64,000 bases of DNA from Berberis thunbergii. Lineage: Eukaryota; Streptophyta; Magnoliopsida; Ranunculales; Berberidaceae. The notes below the pieces were generated by a model that had not been told where the DNA came from, did no database searches, and worked only from the letters and a program-made list of their open reading frames with translations. Location: the NCBI GenBank assembly GCA_003290165.1, contig QNQO01000508.1, positions 124,001-188,000 of the forward strand. The letters run 5' to 3'. Made by a program: the position numbers and the translations under genes. Of the stretch, positions 13,143 through 24,871 are shown piece by piece; position 1 is the stretch's first letter; every line of letters begins with the position of its first letter.

Positions 13143-15861
13143 GTTTATACGACCAAGTAATTCTCCATGGGGTGCGCCTGCTATTTTTGTTTCTAAGAAG
13201 GATTGTACTTTGAGGATGTGTGTCGACTATAGAGAACTAAATAAGGTGACAATAAAAAATAAGTACCCTCTTCCGCGGATAGATGATTTGTTAGATCAGT
13301 TGAAAGGGGAGGTTGTATTTTCGCAGTTGGATTTGAGGAATGGGTACCATCAGATGGGTGTTGAAGAGCAGAGCATACCTCTGATGGCGTTTCGGACTCG
13401 GTATGGGTTATATGAATTTCCGGTCATGCCATTTGGATTGACCAATGCTCCTGCTTTCTTTATGGATTTGATGAATCATATTTTTCGTCCGTACCTTGAT
13501 AAATTTGTTGTCATTTTCATTGATGATATTATGGTATATTCTCGAAACATGGAAGACCATCAAGAGCATTTGAAAATAGTGTTGCAGACTTTAAGAGATC
13601 ACAAACTGTATGCTAAATTTAGTAAGTGTCACTTTTGGGAGAAAGAGGTGAAATTTCTTGGGCATGTGATTTCTAGCGAAGGGATAGCCGTCGATCCTGA
13701 CAAAGTTGTAGCAGTTAAGGAATGGAAACAACCCACTAATGCAAGTGAAATTCGGAGTTTCTTAGGGTTGGCTGGATATTACAGGAGGTTTATTGAGAAA
13801 TTTTCGTTGATTGCAACACCTTTGACGAGTCTGACTCGAAAGGATGTCAAGTTTATATGGACTAAGGACTGTGAGACTGCATTTCAAGAGTTGAAGCAAA
13901 GGTTGACTACAGCTCCAATTTTAATCATTCCCACACGTGGCGGGAAGTTAGTGGTGTTTACAGATGCTAGCGGAACAGGTTTGGGATGTGTTTTGATGCA
14001 AGATCAGAAAATAGTTTCATATGCTTCTAGGCAGTTAAAGCCACATGAGAGGCGATATGCCACGCATGATTTGGAATTAGCTGCAGTGGTTTTTGCTTTA
14101 AAAATATGGAGGCATTATTTGTATGGAGAGAAATTTGAGTTGTATACTGATCACAAAAGCTTGAAGTACCTATTTTCACAACGTGATTTAAACATGAAGC
14201 AACAGAGGTGGATGGAGTTCATTAGTAGTTATGATTTTGAAATCCTTTACCATCCAGGCAAAGGGAATGTGGTGGCGGATGCCCTTAGCAGGCAACATAG
14301 TGTGTTGACCGCTCTTATGGTGCAAGAGTGGAAGATTCTCGAGGTTATTGCGGCTCATGACATTTTGACTGTTCCACATAATAGAGGAGCTTATGTTTGT
14401 AGTTTGACAGTGAAACCTACCCTGATTACCTGGGTCATTTCCATGCAGCACACTGACCCGTTTCTTATGAGCAAAATAAATGATTTGATAATTGACACGT
14501 TGGATGACTGCCCTACTGATTGGCCCGTTGATATAGATGGAGGATTGCGATTTCATAATAGACTTTGCGTACCAGATATTTCGGTGTTAAAGAAGGATAT
14601 TATGGACGAGGCTCATCGTTCTAAATTTACTATTCATCCAGGGGGTACGAAGATGTACCATGATTTGAGAAGGAGTTTTTGGTGGGAAGGCATGAAACGA
14701 GATGTTGGGGAATATGTCTCTCACTGTTTCACTTGTCAGCAAGTGAAAGCGGAACACCAGAGGCCGTTTGGTTTATTGCAGCCTCTAGATATACCCATGT
14801 GGAAGTGGGAACACATTTCGATGGATTTTGTTGATGGGTTACCTAGATCTCGGAGGGGTAATGAGTCCATTTGGGTTATTGTTGACCGTTTGACTAAGTG
14901 TGCACATTTTATCCCCATTGGTGCATCTCGAAATACTGACAAGTTAGCTGCTATGTATATCCGAGAAGTGGTAAGGTTGCATGGGGTTCCTATTACCATT
15001 GTTTTAGATAGAGATCCATTGTTTACATCTGCATTTTGGGAAAGTTTTCAACGTGCTATGGGTACTACCTTGGCTATGAGCACAGCATATCATCCACAGA
15101 CTGACGGGCAGACATAGCGGGTAAATCAAATTTTAGAGGATATGTTGCGAGCTTGCATCATGAATTTTGGTGGTAGTTGGGAGGATCACTTACCGTTGGT
15201 AGAGTTCTCGTACAATAATAGTTACCAATCGAGCATTGGTATGGCACCCTTTGAGGCTTTGTATGGTAGGCCTTGTAGATCTCCTAGTTGTTGGGCAGAA
15301 GTAGGTGATACCGTATTGTTGGGACCAGAGATTGTTAGGGAGACTGCAGGGAAGATTGAGATTATTCGAGGAAGGATAAAAACTGCCCAGAGTAGACAGA
15401 AAAGCTATCCAGATCAAAAGCGCAAGAATGTAGTGTTTGCGGTTGGTGATTTAGTTTTCCTTAAGGTGTCTCCCATGTGAGGTGTGATGAGATTTGGCAA
15501 GAAAGGAAAGTTGAGCCCGCGGTATATTGGGCCATTCGAGATTGTCGAATGTGTTGGTCACTTAGCTTACAAGCTTGCATTGCCGCCCAGTTTGTCGATG
15601 ATCCATGATGTTTTTCATGTCTCGATGCTGAGAAAATGTGTGAAAGACCCAACTCATATTGTTCAACCTACCACTATTGAACTGAATGAGGATTTGACCT
15701 ATACAGTTGGGCCGGTGAGGATAATTGATCGTGACGTGAAACAACTACGACGTAAGAAAGTCAACTTGGTCAAAGTTCAGCGGAGTGAAAAGGAGAACGA
15801 TGTCACCTGGGAGTTGGAGGACAAAGTAAAGCGTATGCACCCAGAATTATTCGCCTAATCC
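13143..15861 (+). pseudogene. pol: Reverse transcriptase, RNase H, integrase and chromodomain-like tail, broken
   Basis: The main frame (13129-15117) holds reverse transcriptase ([21 protein letters not shown]; catalytic FIDDIMVYS), RNase H ([42 protein letters not shown]) and integrase (the HHCC finger with [20 protein letters not shown] and CFTCQQVK; then SMDFVDGLP and [11 protein letters not shown]). A TAG replaces the integrase catalytic Glu in the QT-E-RVNQ motif at 15115-15117. A second stop (TGA for Arg) lies at 15478-15480 before GVMRFGKKGKL. The last block (15484-15858) carries the GPFEIVE motif, then IHDVFHVSMLRK, then a chromodomain-like end. Length and order are those of a chromovirus pol. 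The element could have moved only with enzymes supplied by another copy. Confidence 0.93.
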
Positions 15862-15889
15862 TTATCCTACCGAATCTCGGGACGAGATT

Positions 15890-15907
15890 CTTTTAAGGTG
15901 TGTATAT
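15890..15907 (+). other. Polypurine-tract position before the 3' LTR
   Basis: The sequence directly before the 3' LTR is TTTTAAGGTGTGTATAT. Related plant Gypsy elements have a purine run such as AAGGGGGG here, so the tract seems degraded by T-for-G changes. Confidence 0.7.
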
Positions 15908-18038
15908 TGTAATACCCGCCAAATTCACTTACTAATATACTTGCATTATTTTAGAAGTAAATAATATTTATTGGTAGTAATTATTAATTGATAATAATTA
16001 TAATTAATAATAGTTTACGATTTCAAACTTAGGTTTAGACTAGTGGTGGGTAAGAGATAAAGGGTGGGTGTGTTTAGCCAAAGAAACCCTAAATTTTCCT
16101 TTAAAGATACAACCCTAGTTTATTTTTCTTCTCTTTGCACACGCACACAAAGAAAAAGAAAGAAAGAAAAATCCTACGTTGAAAGTGGGAGGAGCTTGGA
16201 AAGAGGAAGTTTGGATTCTTGCAAAAATCAGTGAGTTTAACTCTATCCCTCTTCAACATTTTGTTCCCTTAAAATTTTTTTTTTTCTTTTTGAATGTGAT
16301 AATGGGTTTGTGAGTATTATCTGCTCATTTTACTTTCTTCACTTATTCAATCAACATTGAATCGATATAAGCATGATAAGTTCTAATTTTGTTACGTTTG
16401 ATGGTTCGAGATGATTATGTTTGTAATATTAATTGGTTTTGAGTAAATTCATTTTGAAGATGAATTGTAGGAGGGAACTATAATTGTTTGTTAAGGGTTT
16501 GTCGAAACCAAGTTGAATTGATATTGACATGAAGTAGAGTTGAATTTGAACATGTGAAATGGGTATGTACGTGGTGAAATTAAGTTTGCATAACTCAGAA
16601 ATTTATCAAATTAAGTGACATGGATTGACAGATCTCGTCCTAACCCATTTCAACAATGATTTTGAAATTTATAGTACAAATTCTAGTCCAACAAAAACCC
16701 TCTTTAGTTCAGCTTCAAATCAACTCAGATTAGTTGAATTAGTAGAGTTCCACCTCCTGACGTCTCTGAACAACTCCACAATGTATCCTTGTGAAGAAAT
16801 CCTTAAAGAACTCGTGAAACCCCTTTTCGAAATCCTTTGATTTCGATCAGAACTATCAAAAAACCTTGTTGATGCCCTTCCTCATTCTCTCAGTCGTCTT
16901 TTCAAGGTGAAGAATTGCAGGAGGAAATAAAGAAGAAAGGAAAAAGTCTATATACATGCGATGGCTATCTGCTGCTACTTGGTGTCACATAGCATTATAC
17001 AATATTAAACGCTAACTACGGACACTAGTACGACATGTGATCTACATGCACTAATACACTAATGGCTCAATTAAAATAATTGGTAAATGTTCTTTTTCCA
17101 CAACTCCGAAAAAAAAAATGTGAAAAGAAAAGAAATTATTTGTATACGTGTGATAGAATTATGGATATGCAGACTTGCTTGCATATCAGTGCACCGTTCC
17201 ATGTGAGTTCGGTTGTACGTGTAGAATGCTTGTCAGTGATCGAACTTCGGGTGAGATGACATGACACTCGAGGTGGCACCCCACTTGGGTCATGTACGCT
17301 CCGAGTGGCTTCGATGGCAAGGGAGGCACACTTGGGTGACGTGTGTTCGGCACAGGAGGAGAGTGCGATTGTGGAAAAAGAAGCCAAGAATTAGAAATCA
17401 AAAACAAATAATTACATAAAACCATTTAATTGAGCATGTCATTAAATTGTGTAGAGATTATGTTAGCTCGTGCTAGGTTAGCCTTGAGGGAAGAAACTAA
17501 CAGCTCATTCGAATCTTGAATGAGAACTACCTGTCTTCCTCAAGGTGAAATTTGCATTTTTACTTTTATATTTAATTGTTTGATTTGTAAGTTTGCTCAC
17601 ACCAGTATAATTATACTGACCCAGATTTTGTATTGTTTTACAAATTTGGGTACGTTCTTAATGAACGTAGTTCCAGAGAACTATCAGGGTTAATTGGTGC
17701 GTAAGGAAGGATAGTAGCTGCGTGGCGATAGCTGAGGAGTCGACGCGTTTATTTATTACTATTATTTGTTTTTTTGTTCTTTATTATTATTCCTAGGTAA
17801 TCAGATGTAGGATTTGGAAATAAATGCTAAATTTTGTCAGATACTTATTTGGGGAATTGATTATTGTAATTTTCATTTATTCTTTGTGGACCTCATCTTT
17901 AGAGGAAGAATATTGAGGAACCTTATTAGTTGTTTTTTCTTTTATGCCTTATGACTGTACCATTTTTATGTGTTCCTGTCATGCCTTGGTTTTTGAACAA
18001 TCTATTTATTTATGTTGTTTGAAAATCGGGGCGTGACA
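15908..18038 (+). repeat. 3' LTR (2131 bp)
   Basis: Direct repeat of 8988-11136, same TG and CA ends. It lacks the CAGACTTGCTTGTATAC insertion present in the 5' copy. Confidence 0.95.
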
Positions 18039-18043
18039 TTAGC
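18039..18043. repeat. Target-site duplication TTAGC (right)
   Basis: Matches 8983-8987 and proves the two LTRs belong to one insertion. Confidence 0.95.
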
Positions 18044-18080
18044 ATACCCCTCATTTGCTCCTCCGGGACTGATAATTCTA

Positions 18081-18221
<141 letters not shown>

Positions 18222-18704
18222 TCAATCACCTGCCTGAGGGTTACACCACTCTCTACAGTCATCATCAAGGTCGATGCATTGATTTTGATTGTATGGTTTA
18301 GGTATCGTGTGCTTAAAAGTAAACCATCCTGGCCATCGGGACATGCCAACTTAGTACTGCTATGGGAATACTTGGTCACCACCTTCACCTTTTGGTTTTT
18401 CATGGATGCATTTACTACTATGGCGATTAGTTCACTTTATTCTGTTGTAGGGTAGCCACTTCAGAAGCTCTACATATGCTTCGATCAGGGAATACACAAT
18501 AGGAAATTGGTAATGGTGCAATTTTTTGTGTTGGAAGAACACTTAACTGGATCATCTGGATGGCTAGAATACACAATGCATATAAGTAGGAACATGCATT
18601 GTGAACATAATAAGATCGACTTTAAGCTACACATCTTGGGTATGTAGATGATAACAATGTGATGTGTCTAAGGGATATCACAAGCCTACTATATATAAGA
18701 AATA

Positions 18705-18990
18705 CACTACTACAAATATTAGCTTAGGTAACGCCACTTAGATAGCGCTTTTTTAAAGAGCTATCCAAGTGGGCACTAGGATAGCGCTTATTTGTCTTAA
18801 AAAATAAAAAAATAAAAAAAAACACTACAATAGCGCTTTTAATTTTTTTTTTTCAGTTAAGCGCTATCTTAGTTATGTCTTAGATAGCGCTTTAAAAAAC
18901 GCTATGGGAAAAACGTTACCAAAGTTACCATAGCGCTTTTAAAGTGCTTGCATAGCGCTTCCGAAGCGTTATGTTACTTGCATTTAGGAT
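18705..18990. repeat. Head-type subterminal repeats of element A
   Basis: Repeated TAGATAGCGCTTT and AGCGCTATC motifs in both orientations, ending at CATTTAGGATAG. The same block appears inverted at 33590-33871 (element B) and 41070-41408 (element C). Confidence 0.85.
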
Positions 18991-19094
18991 AGGGCTCTCG
19001 ATCTAACCTAGAAGGGAGAACAACGCCTCCACTCTCTCGTCCCCCTCTGTGCATAGCTCTGCCTCCCTCTCTCTCGCCCTGCTCCCTATCTCCA

Positions 19095-19941
19095 TTGCTC
19101 TCACTCTCTCCATTGCTCTCCCTGCCTCCCTCACTCCACCGCTCTCACTCTCTCTCGCATTCGAGCTTTGGCTCTTTCTCGACGGAGCGTTGTTACTGGC
19201 TTTCTCGATCAAACACTTTGCAAGCAATCAAAACCAATCAAGCTCTCCCCTTTCTTCTTCGTCAACCTCCGAAACAGTTCTCCACCGAACCAGAGAACCC
19301 GCCACAGAAGACGGATTTAGCCGACCCAGAGAACCAGAAGAATCGATACCCAGACTCAGCAATCGACCCCATTCTTCAATCTTCAAGCAATGGTAACTTT
19401 CTACCCGAACTAGGGTTAGGGTTTATTGCATTTGGGAATTAAAAACTTTGGGTTTTGATTGGAATGTAAATTTTTTGTGTCTTTTGTTGTGTAGAAGTGA
19501 TCTATGGGAAACTGACTGGAATTGGGAAGCATACGTTGAAGACGGACATTGTTGATATGCTTGAAGGCTGTGCTTTGAGTCCTATGGACATTCGAGTCGA
19601 TTACAATCGATATTTCAATCCACAAGGAATGTATGTATTCTTATGTGAATAAATTACTTGAAGTTTGAATCTCATGGATGCATTGTTTGATTGAATAATT
19701 CATGTATTGTGAATGGATTCAGGGTTCTGCAGTTCCAGTCTCGCAAGGCATTTGATACTGCCATAAGGTTGATTCGAGGGAAGGGTCAGATGTTTCGGCT
19801 GGAAAAGGTGATGCTTGTTTCGGATTTGGGTTTGATACTTCTGCTTCATGGTGTGTACTTCTGTATGAATGAATAAACTGTTTTATTGTATTTCAGGTGG
19901 ACCGTAGCATGTGGGAAATTACAACTTATGAAGGAAAAACC
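19095..19941 (+). pseudogene. Four-exon 5' fragment of an RRM-like plant protein gene
   Basis: Exons at about 19095-19392, 19495-19630, 19723-19807 and 19897-19941 have canonical GT-AG borders and matching phases, so the frame stays open throughout. Exon 1 is Ser/Pro-rich and basic near its start, like an organelle-targeting presequence (it includes LRQPPKQFSTEPEN). Exons 2-4 encode YGKLTGIGKHTLKTDIVDML, DYNRYFNPQGMVLQFQSRKA, IRLIRGKGQMFRLEKVDRSM and ending TYEGKT. The alternation of short hydrophobic strands suggests an RRM-like fold in a plant mitochondrial or nuclear protein family whose name I do not recall with confidence. No ATG is found at the expected start (TTG at 19095) and later exons are absent, so it is a captured 5' part. 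Confidence 0.6.
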
Positions 19942-21060
19942 GTAAGTCATAGTATTTTATGATGTTAGTTGTTTTATTTTCTTGTTATGGATTTAGTTGG
20001 GTATTTTATCTTATTGATATCGTATCGATGTCCAGTACTCACCTCACACAAACATTTATTTATTTACTATTATTGTTTTTAAGGTTTCCAATATTGAATA
20101 AATGAGTAATTACTAGTTATTTGATGATCAGAATGTAATTTGCTTGTCAGTATTCTCTATATGTATATCGTATAAAATATGACATTCTAATAGACCGGTA
20201 AAAAAAATATCACGTCATGTTTGAGAGTCATAACCCATAAGTGTATAGGCATATGCATATATACCACTAACTCTCTTAATCACCAAGGAATGAAATGATT
20301 GTTTTACAATTGCAAGTATCAGCATAAAGGTTATTTGCACTAGAATAATCAAATTGGTAATGAAACTCTACTTATTTTTGGAACCCTATCTGCTGATCCT
20401 CTGCTCATTAATGTATGGAAAAGCAATGTCCCAACTTTCTCACACTTGATTAGGAATTTGAATGTGTTTTAGCATGCCTTTACATTGCGGATCTCATGAT
20501 TTCTGTGCTTATATGTAATATATTTTAGTTTTCTCACAAATCGCATTAGCAAGGTCTGGAACAATGCTTCTGGTGATGACACATTTTTATCAAAATCTGA
20601 TAACTTATTACATTTTGAAGTAAAAAAAATTTCGTGCCTTTTTTAATATTTCTGAGTTCATGATTATGCAATCAGAAAACAATTCTTCTTAACTATGTTC
20701 TGTTATCATATCAGAAAACAATTCTTCTTAACTATGTTCTGTTATCATATCAGAAAACAATTCTTCATGATTTTGAACTGTTTTATTTATTTTCTCCCGT
20801 TTTTTGGAAAATATGTACTAGCTAATTTTCAATCAAGCAAATGTTTAATGGCTAAATGTAACCATCAGAACTGTTAAACATCCTTATAATTGTGGTTATC
20901 TAATCCTCTAGATTAATTCCCGTTCAATATTCTAAGTTAGGAAATAACTATTGTTCAGTAAAATTAGTCAAAACTAAACTATGTTTCTATTACTTCAGAA
21001 TCTACCAACAGACTGAATTTAATGACTCTCTCAATGTAGAAAACAAGAGATAGTCTCGCT
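19942..21060. other. Non-coding interior of element A
   Basis: AT-rich sequence following the last recognised exon, probably intron from the captured gene plus the promoter of the next. It contains a 39-bp tandem repeat at 20672-20767. No other gene is seen. Confidence 0.5.
20672..20767. repeat. 39-bp tandem repeat, about 2.5 copies
   Basis: The unit containing TCAGAAAACAATTCTTCTTA is repeated almost perfectly at 20672, 20711 and 20750 (partial). Near identity suggests recent slippage or unequal exchange. Confidence 0.9.
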
Positions 21061-21068
21061 ACTATAAA
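21061..21068 (+). promoter_or_regulatory. Probable TATA box
   Basis: CTATAAAA lies about 85 bp before the ATG at 21148, a plausible core promoter position for the small secreted-peptide gene. Confidence 0.55.
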
Positions 21069-21147
21069 ATGGGGAAGGGGTGGAAACGTATCACACACAA
21101 ACAACAAATAGAGCAAAATTGTGAGAGTGAGAAAGAGACGACATACC

Positions 21148-21354
21148 ATGGAGAAAGCTACAAAGGTGTTATTGTTCCTCACTTTGCTTGTGCTGGCTTT
21201 CATTGCAGATGACAGCGAAGCAGGAAGAGATGTTCCAGTCGACTCAGCAGAGATGATGAATGAAAAGTATGCTTATCATCCTCAGACCTTATGGTTGTGG
21301 AGGCAAGGCACCTTCCCCACCTTGGTTGGCCTTTCTGGCATTAAGATCTTATGA
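21148..21354 (+). CDS. Small secreted peptide, 68 residues, unknown family
   Basis: An ATG in good plant context (ACCATGGAG) begins MEKATKVLLFLTLLVLAFIA, a clear signal peptide with likely cleavage near DSEA-G. The mature part of about 42 residues is RDVPVDSAEMMNEKYAYHPQ followed by TLWLWRQGTFPTLVGLSGIK-IL. It has no cysteines, so it is not a defensin or LTP-type peptide. A TATA box and a short leader precede it, so a whole small transcription unit may have been picked up by element A. I do not recognise the family. The C-terminus could be truncated by capture: a nearly repeated block (AAGTATGTGAGTTTCAATGG) follows at 21363 and 21439. Confidence 0.5.
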   Translation: MEKATKVLLFLTLLVLAFIADDSEAGRDVPVDSAEMMNEKYAYHPQTLWLWRQGTFPTLVGLSGIKIL

Positions 21355-23454
21355 CAAATGCTAAGTATGTGAGTTTCAATGGTGTTCCAAACCTTACTAA
21401 GTATGAATAAACGGATTTGGGAGTGTGTATGCAATATTAAGTATGTGAGTTTCAATGGTGTCTCCATCTTTGATGCTGCTATGTAGCATTTCAGCGATTC
21501 AAACTAAATAAATTTTCAAGTATGGTCTTCTCTGAGTTTTTTTGTTTTTGTTTTCTCTTTATCAAGCTTCCACAACCACTTATCCTCCTCCCCCAAAATC
21601 ACTTCACCTGACAAAACAAAAAATTCGGGAAATTCACATGGTCACTTTCCTAAAATGAAAGTCCCACTCCATTATCCCATTGACAAGACCGCCACACTCG
21701 CCCATTAATCCTAGTTTCCTATTGCATAGAGCATACAATGTAGGAAACCCATCTTTAAAAGCTTCATTCCCATTCTAAACATTGTGCCAAAACCTGATTT
21801 TTTATTCCCTTTCCCCATAACAACTTCAACCCCTTCAATAAGTCTTCCTTATAAAAATAGTAATAATTGCAATTTTCACATTCCCATTATTAATTACAAG
21901 GTTGTGTATGCATGTCTTTACTAAAATAAAAATAGCTAGGCACAAGAACATTGTCAGTGGCTCAGTGCTATAAATATTAAAGCTCATGTCATCTCCGTTA
22001 TTAGTCTGTCCATGTCAGTGATTGGACATCAACTTGGTTTCTTCTCCTAATTGAAACCATAATGTTGATGGGAACTCTAGTAATCCCCACACACATACAA
22101 CATGATAAGAAATTAGCTAAGATAGATATATGTGAAATATAGATCATAGATGTAAATGTTATTCGCAACTTTGATCAATATAATGAGCAATTCTGATGGA
22201 TGCATCATGCAATAGATATTATGAGCCTTTTCAAAAAACTTGGGAACTTTCTAAGGAGACCAATTAGATTTCATTAGACAAAATGAGGAAGTTGAAATCT
22301 GCAACTCAATACCTCCACTCCACTTTTTGTTTATCACTTAATTACATGCCTTTCTTGATTATCTGCATCCATCTTCATGGTCTTCTCAACACAGAGTCAT
22401 GCATAAGCTTGGACATCTGTTTGCCTTTCTTTTCTATGAATTTTCACCTGTAGGAGGATCAGAGCTTCTAGGATATATATAACCAAGTTGCATTCTTCTC
22501 AATCTTTGCAAGTTCCACATATACCATTCTCCCATCAATCCACTACAGAAACAAGAAGTCCCACTATATTCCAAACCTTACTGAATTTGTTTTCTGCTTA
22601 AGATATTGGAATCTTGCAGAAGAGGAACAATCTTCCTTGAACTACGAAATGTCTCCTTCAATCTTTCTCGTCTCACTGAAAACCTACTATCGTTCTTCTT
22701 TGAAGCCATATAGGAGCAACAGTTAAGCTTTGTCAAACAAGAACATCCTTCTATATAATCAAGTTTTGAGTTGTGTTGTTGTGAATAAGTAGAAATGCAA
22801 GTGAGCGAAAAGGTTTAATATATACTTACTATCTGTATAGGGAAAGCTCTAAAGTAGATCAGTTACTTGTTCTATTTCTTTCACATGTGAGTATTCATAT
22901 TTTCAATATGGAATTTGATGCTTGTGTATTTCATCAGATGACAACTGGTGGATTATTCTTGAGAGATGATACGGTATATGCACGAAGTTTACTTCTTGAG
23001 TGGCATAGAATAAAGTGTCAGGCACCCGGACCTGAGCTGCTGAGCATTGTCTTGCCAGATTACCAGAGGTCAGGGAGCACTATGCCTTTTCCTTGCACTT
23101 TGTTTCGAATAATACTGTTGTTGTTATACATACATGCGTGTATTTTAAGAAAATATGCATTATGTAAATGTGTGTGTATACTCTGTTGTACTAGTTGGTG
23201 TGTGATGCACATGTTCATAAGACTGGCTTTGAATATTTTGATAATACACCTTTTAGCTTACCAGTTACTACTTAGGTTCACTGATTTGCTTTTGTATTGT
23301 TAAGTGAGATTAATTATGTTTTAGAAAGGGTAAAACCTTTATTCAAGGAGGAGGGTGTTGTTCTCGTCAAAGACTTATACAGTTCATGCCCTTAGATTGT
23401 ATGTAGTGCACGTTTTGATTCTGTTAACTATATTAATTGCTTTTGATACCACAG
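21355..23454. other. Interior of element A without a recognised gene
   Basis: This 2.1 kb is AT-rich. An open frame at 22887-23303 includes TTGGLFLRDDTVYARSLLLE and PGPELLSIVLPDYQR near a GT donor-like site at about 23068, so 22905-23068 may be an exon of an unrecognised gene. I cannot support more. Confidence 0.4.
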
Positions 23455-23813
23455 ATCGTGGAGATGAGAGTTCACATGGACTGTGCAGGTTGTGAGAGCA
23501 AGATCATCAAGAAGGCACTTTTGAAACTCAAAGGTATGTATATATTACTTACCAACATGCATGTTCTTCTATGTATATATACCAAAATTTCCAGCGTTTT
23601 ATGCTTTTCATAACATGCATGTACTTATGGTATATATGTATCTCTGTATATGTGTTATCAGGAGTGGATGATGATATTGACATATACACGAGCATGCAGA
23701 AGGTGATCGTCAATGGATGGGCAGACCAGAAAAAAGGTCCTTAAAGTCGGTGAGGAAGACAGGAAGAAGGGCAGAGCTATGGCAATTCCCATACAACCCG
23801 GAGATAACCAATG
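23455..23813 (+). pseudogene. Heavy-metal-associated isoprenylated protein (HIPP) fragment
   Basis: Exon 23455-23533 encodes IVEMRVHMDCAGCESKIIKK and the end of the first HMA helix, with the metal-binding CxxC (CAGC). After an intron, 23662-23813 continues GVDDDIDIYTSMQKVIVNGW and ADQKK. The remaining HIPP-typical block VRKTGRRAELWQFPYNPE is present but displaced by frameshifts near 23735-23750, so the current frame ends early. The N-terminal exon and the prenylation CaaX end are missing. HIPPs bind metals and are membrane-anchored. This copy is a broken captured fragment. Confidence 0.85.
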
Positions 23814-23817
23814 GTTA

Positions 23818-24110
23818 AAGGTGAATCATCAGGGATTGAAATCCAAGTAGCAAGACCATGTCACGAGATTCCTATTGAGTTGGGGGGTGTATTGGAATCC
23901 CTGCAACGAGCCAAGTTGTCATTGAAGCAAGAACTCAATAGGTAACCTCAGTCGATACGAGAAATGTCGTTGATGAGAGCAATCGAAGCCCCTCTTCCAG
24001 CTAATATGAAGAAGGACCCCATGGAGATTCCTGTCAGATATGGCAGCTAGGGGTTTGGACATCAATGTGGCAGCTAGGGGTTTGGACATCAATGATGTGC
24101 AGTTGATCAT
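23818..24110 (+). pseudogene. Fragment of an unrecognised coiled-coil-like protein
   Basis: Directly after the HIPP piece an open frame runs SGIEIQVARPCHEIPIELGG then VLESLQRAKLSLKQELNR, which looks like the start of a coiled coil in a plant protein. It then hits a stop at about 23940. A short direct repeat (GGCAGCTAGGGGTTTGGACATCAATG) occurs twice near 24040-24100. Parent gene not identified. Confidence 0.35.
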
Positions 24111-24214
24111 TTAGGTGTGTACGATTGTGTTATATATTGACTGGTAGATGGGAATTTGAGAAACAGCTAGGGGTCCCGTTACCTGCTGCACTTTGTATGA
24201 ATGCTTAAATTATA

Positions 24215-24673
24215 TTTTGAATGAATGAGAAACAGCTAGTTATCATGTTGTTTCTTTATTGATTGATTGAACGTTGTCATTATTATATTAAATATTATAT
24301 TTAGCCCAGAAAATCGGTATCGAAAAAATAGAAAAAACAAATCAAAGTTAATAAAAAAATTCACCGAAGCTAATTAAAAAAAATCAACAAAATTAAATAG
24401 CGCTCATCAAAGCGCTATGCAAACTAATTTAAAAAAAAAAATTAGAGCTTACATAGCGCTTTCTAAGGCGCTATTGAAGTTAATTAAAAAAAATCAACGC
24501 TTAGATAGCGCTTAATATAAACGCTATCTAACGAAGCGCTATTCAAGTACGCGCCTTGCATAGCGCTTTTTTGAGCGCTATCTAAACTACCATAGCGGTA
24601 GCTTAGATAGCGCTAAAAAGCGCTATCTAAGCCTATTTTTAAGCGCTATGCAAGCCTATATTTGTAGTAGTGA
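24215..24673. repeat. Tail-type subterminal region of element A
   Basis: Contains the sequence found inverted in element B at 24872-25450 and in element C at 35889-36130 (CGATACCGATTTTCTGG core and many AGCGCTATC repeats). It ends in the tail terminus at 24673. Confidence 0.85.
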
Positions 24674-24871
24674 TATGGTAGCACGCAGTTTATCTGATAA
24701 CAAACTTATTAATCACCCTACAAGTGATTGTCCAAAATGCAAGATCTACTATTTTTTCCATGGAGATAGACTCATTAGATTTTTTTTTTTTTTTTTATTG
24801 TGCTACAATATCAAAATAAAAAACTGAATTAATTTTGGTAGAAGTAATTTGTGTGGCTTCTGGATTATATA
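24674..24871. other. 198-bp spacer between facing elements A and B
   Basis: Starts with ATA and ends with ATA next to the two CACTA tail ends. It holds a long T-run at 24780-24798 and no gene. It may be a remnant of the original GULLO upstream region. Confidence 0.6.

Larger units (their letters stand above)
8988..18038 (+). mobile_element. Ty3/Gypsy LTR retrotransposon (Tekay/Del-like chromovirus), 9.05 kb
   Basis: A complete element with two LTRs of about 2.14 kb starting TGTAATACCCGCC and ending GCGTGACA, a tRNA-Met-type primer site, gag, protease, reverse transcriptase, RNase H and integrase in Gypsy order, and a polypurine-like tract. TTAGC flanks both sides (8983-8987 and 18039-18043). 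It sits antisense to the GULLO pseudogene inside its first coding exon. The last about 60 residues of pol resemble a chromodomain (VRIIDRDVKQLRRKKVNLVK, then TWELED), which with long LTRs points to the Tekay/Del clade. By eye the LTRs differ by roughly a dozen substitutions plus a few indels, so insertion is recent. The coding part nevertheless carries several stops, so it is not autonomous. Confidence 0.95.
18705..24673 (+). mobile_element. CACTA element A, 5.97 kb, carrying gene fragments
   Basis: The left end CACTACTACAAATATTAGC (head type, continuing TTAGGTAACGCCACTTAGATAGCGC) begins at 18705. The right end, GCCTATATTTGTAGTAGTG (tail type), finishes at 24673. ATA lies on both outer sides (18702-18704 and 24674-24676), as expected for 3-bp CACTA target duplications. 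Both ends carry dense subterminal repeats based on the palindromic core AGCGCT (TTAGATAGCGCTTTT and its inverse). No transposase is present. It sits about 110 bp upstream of the GULLO start codon. Confidence 0.88.
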
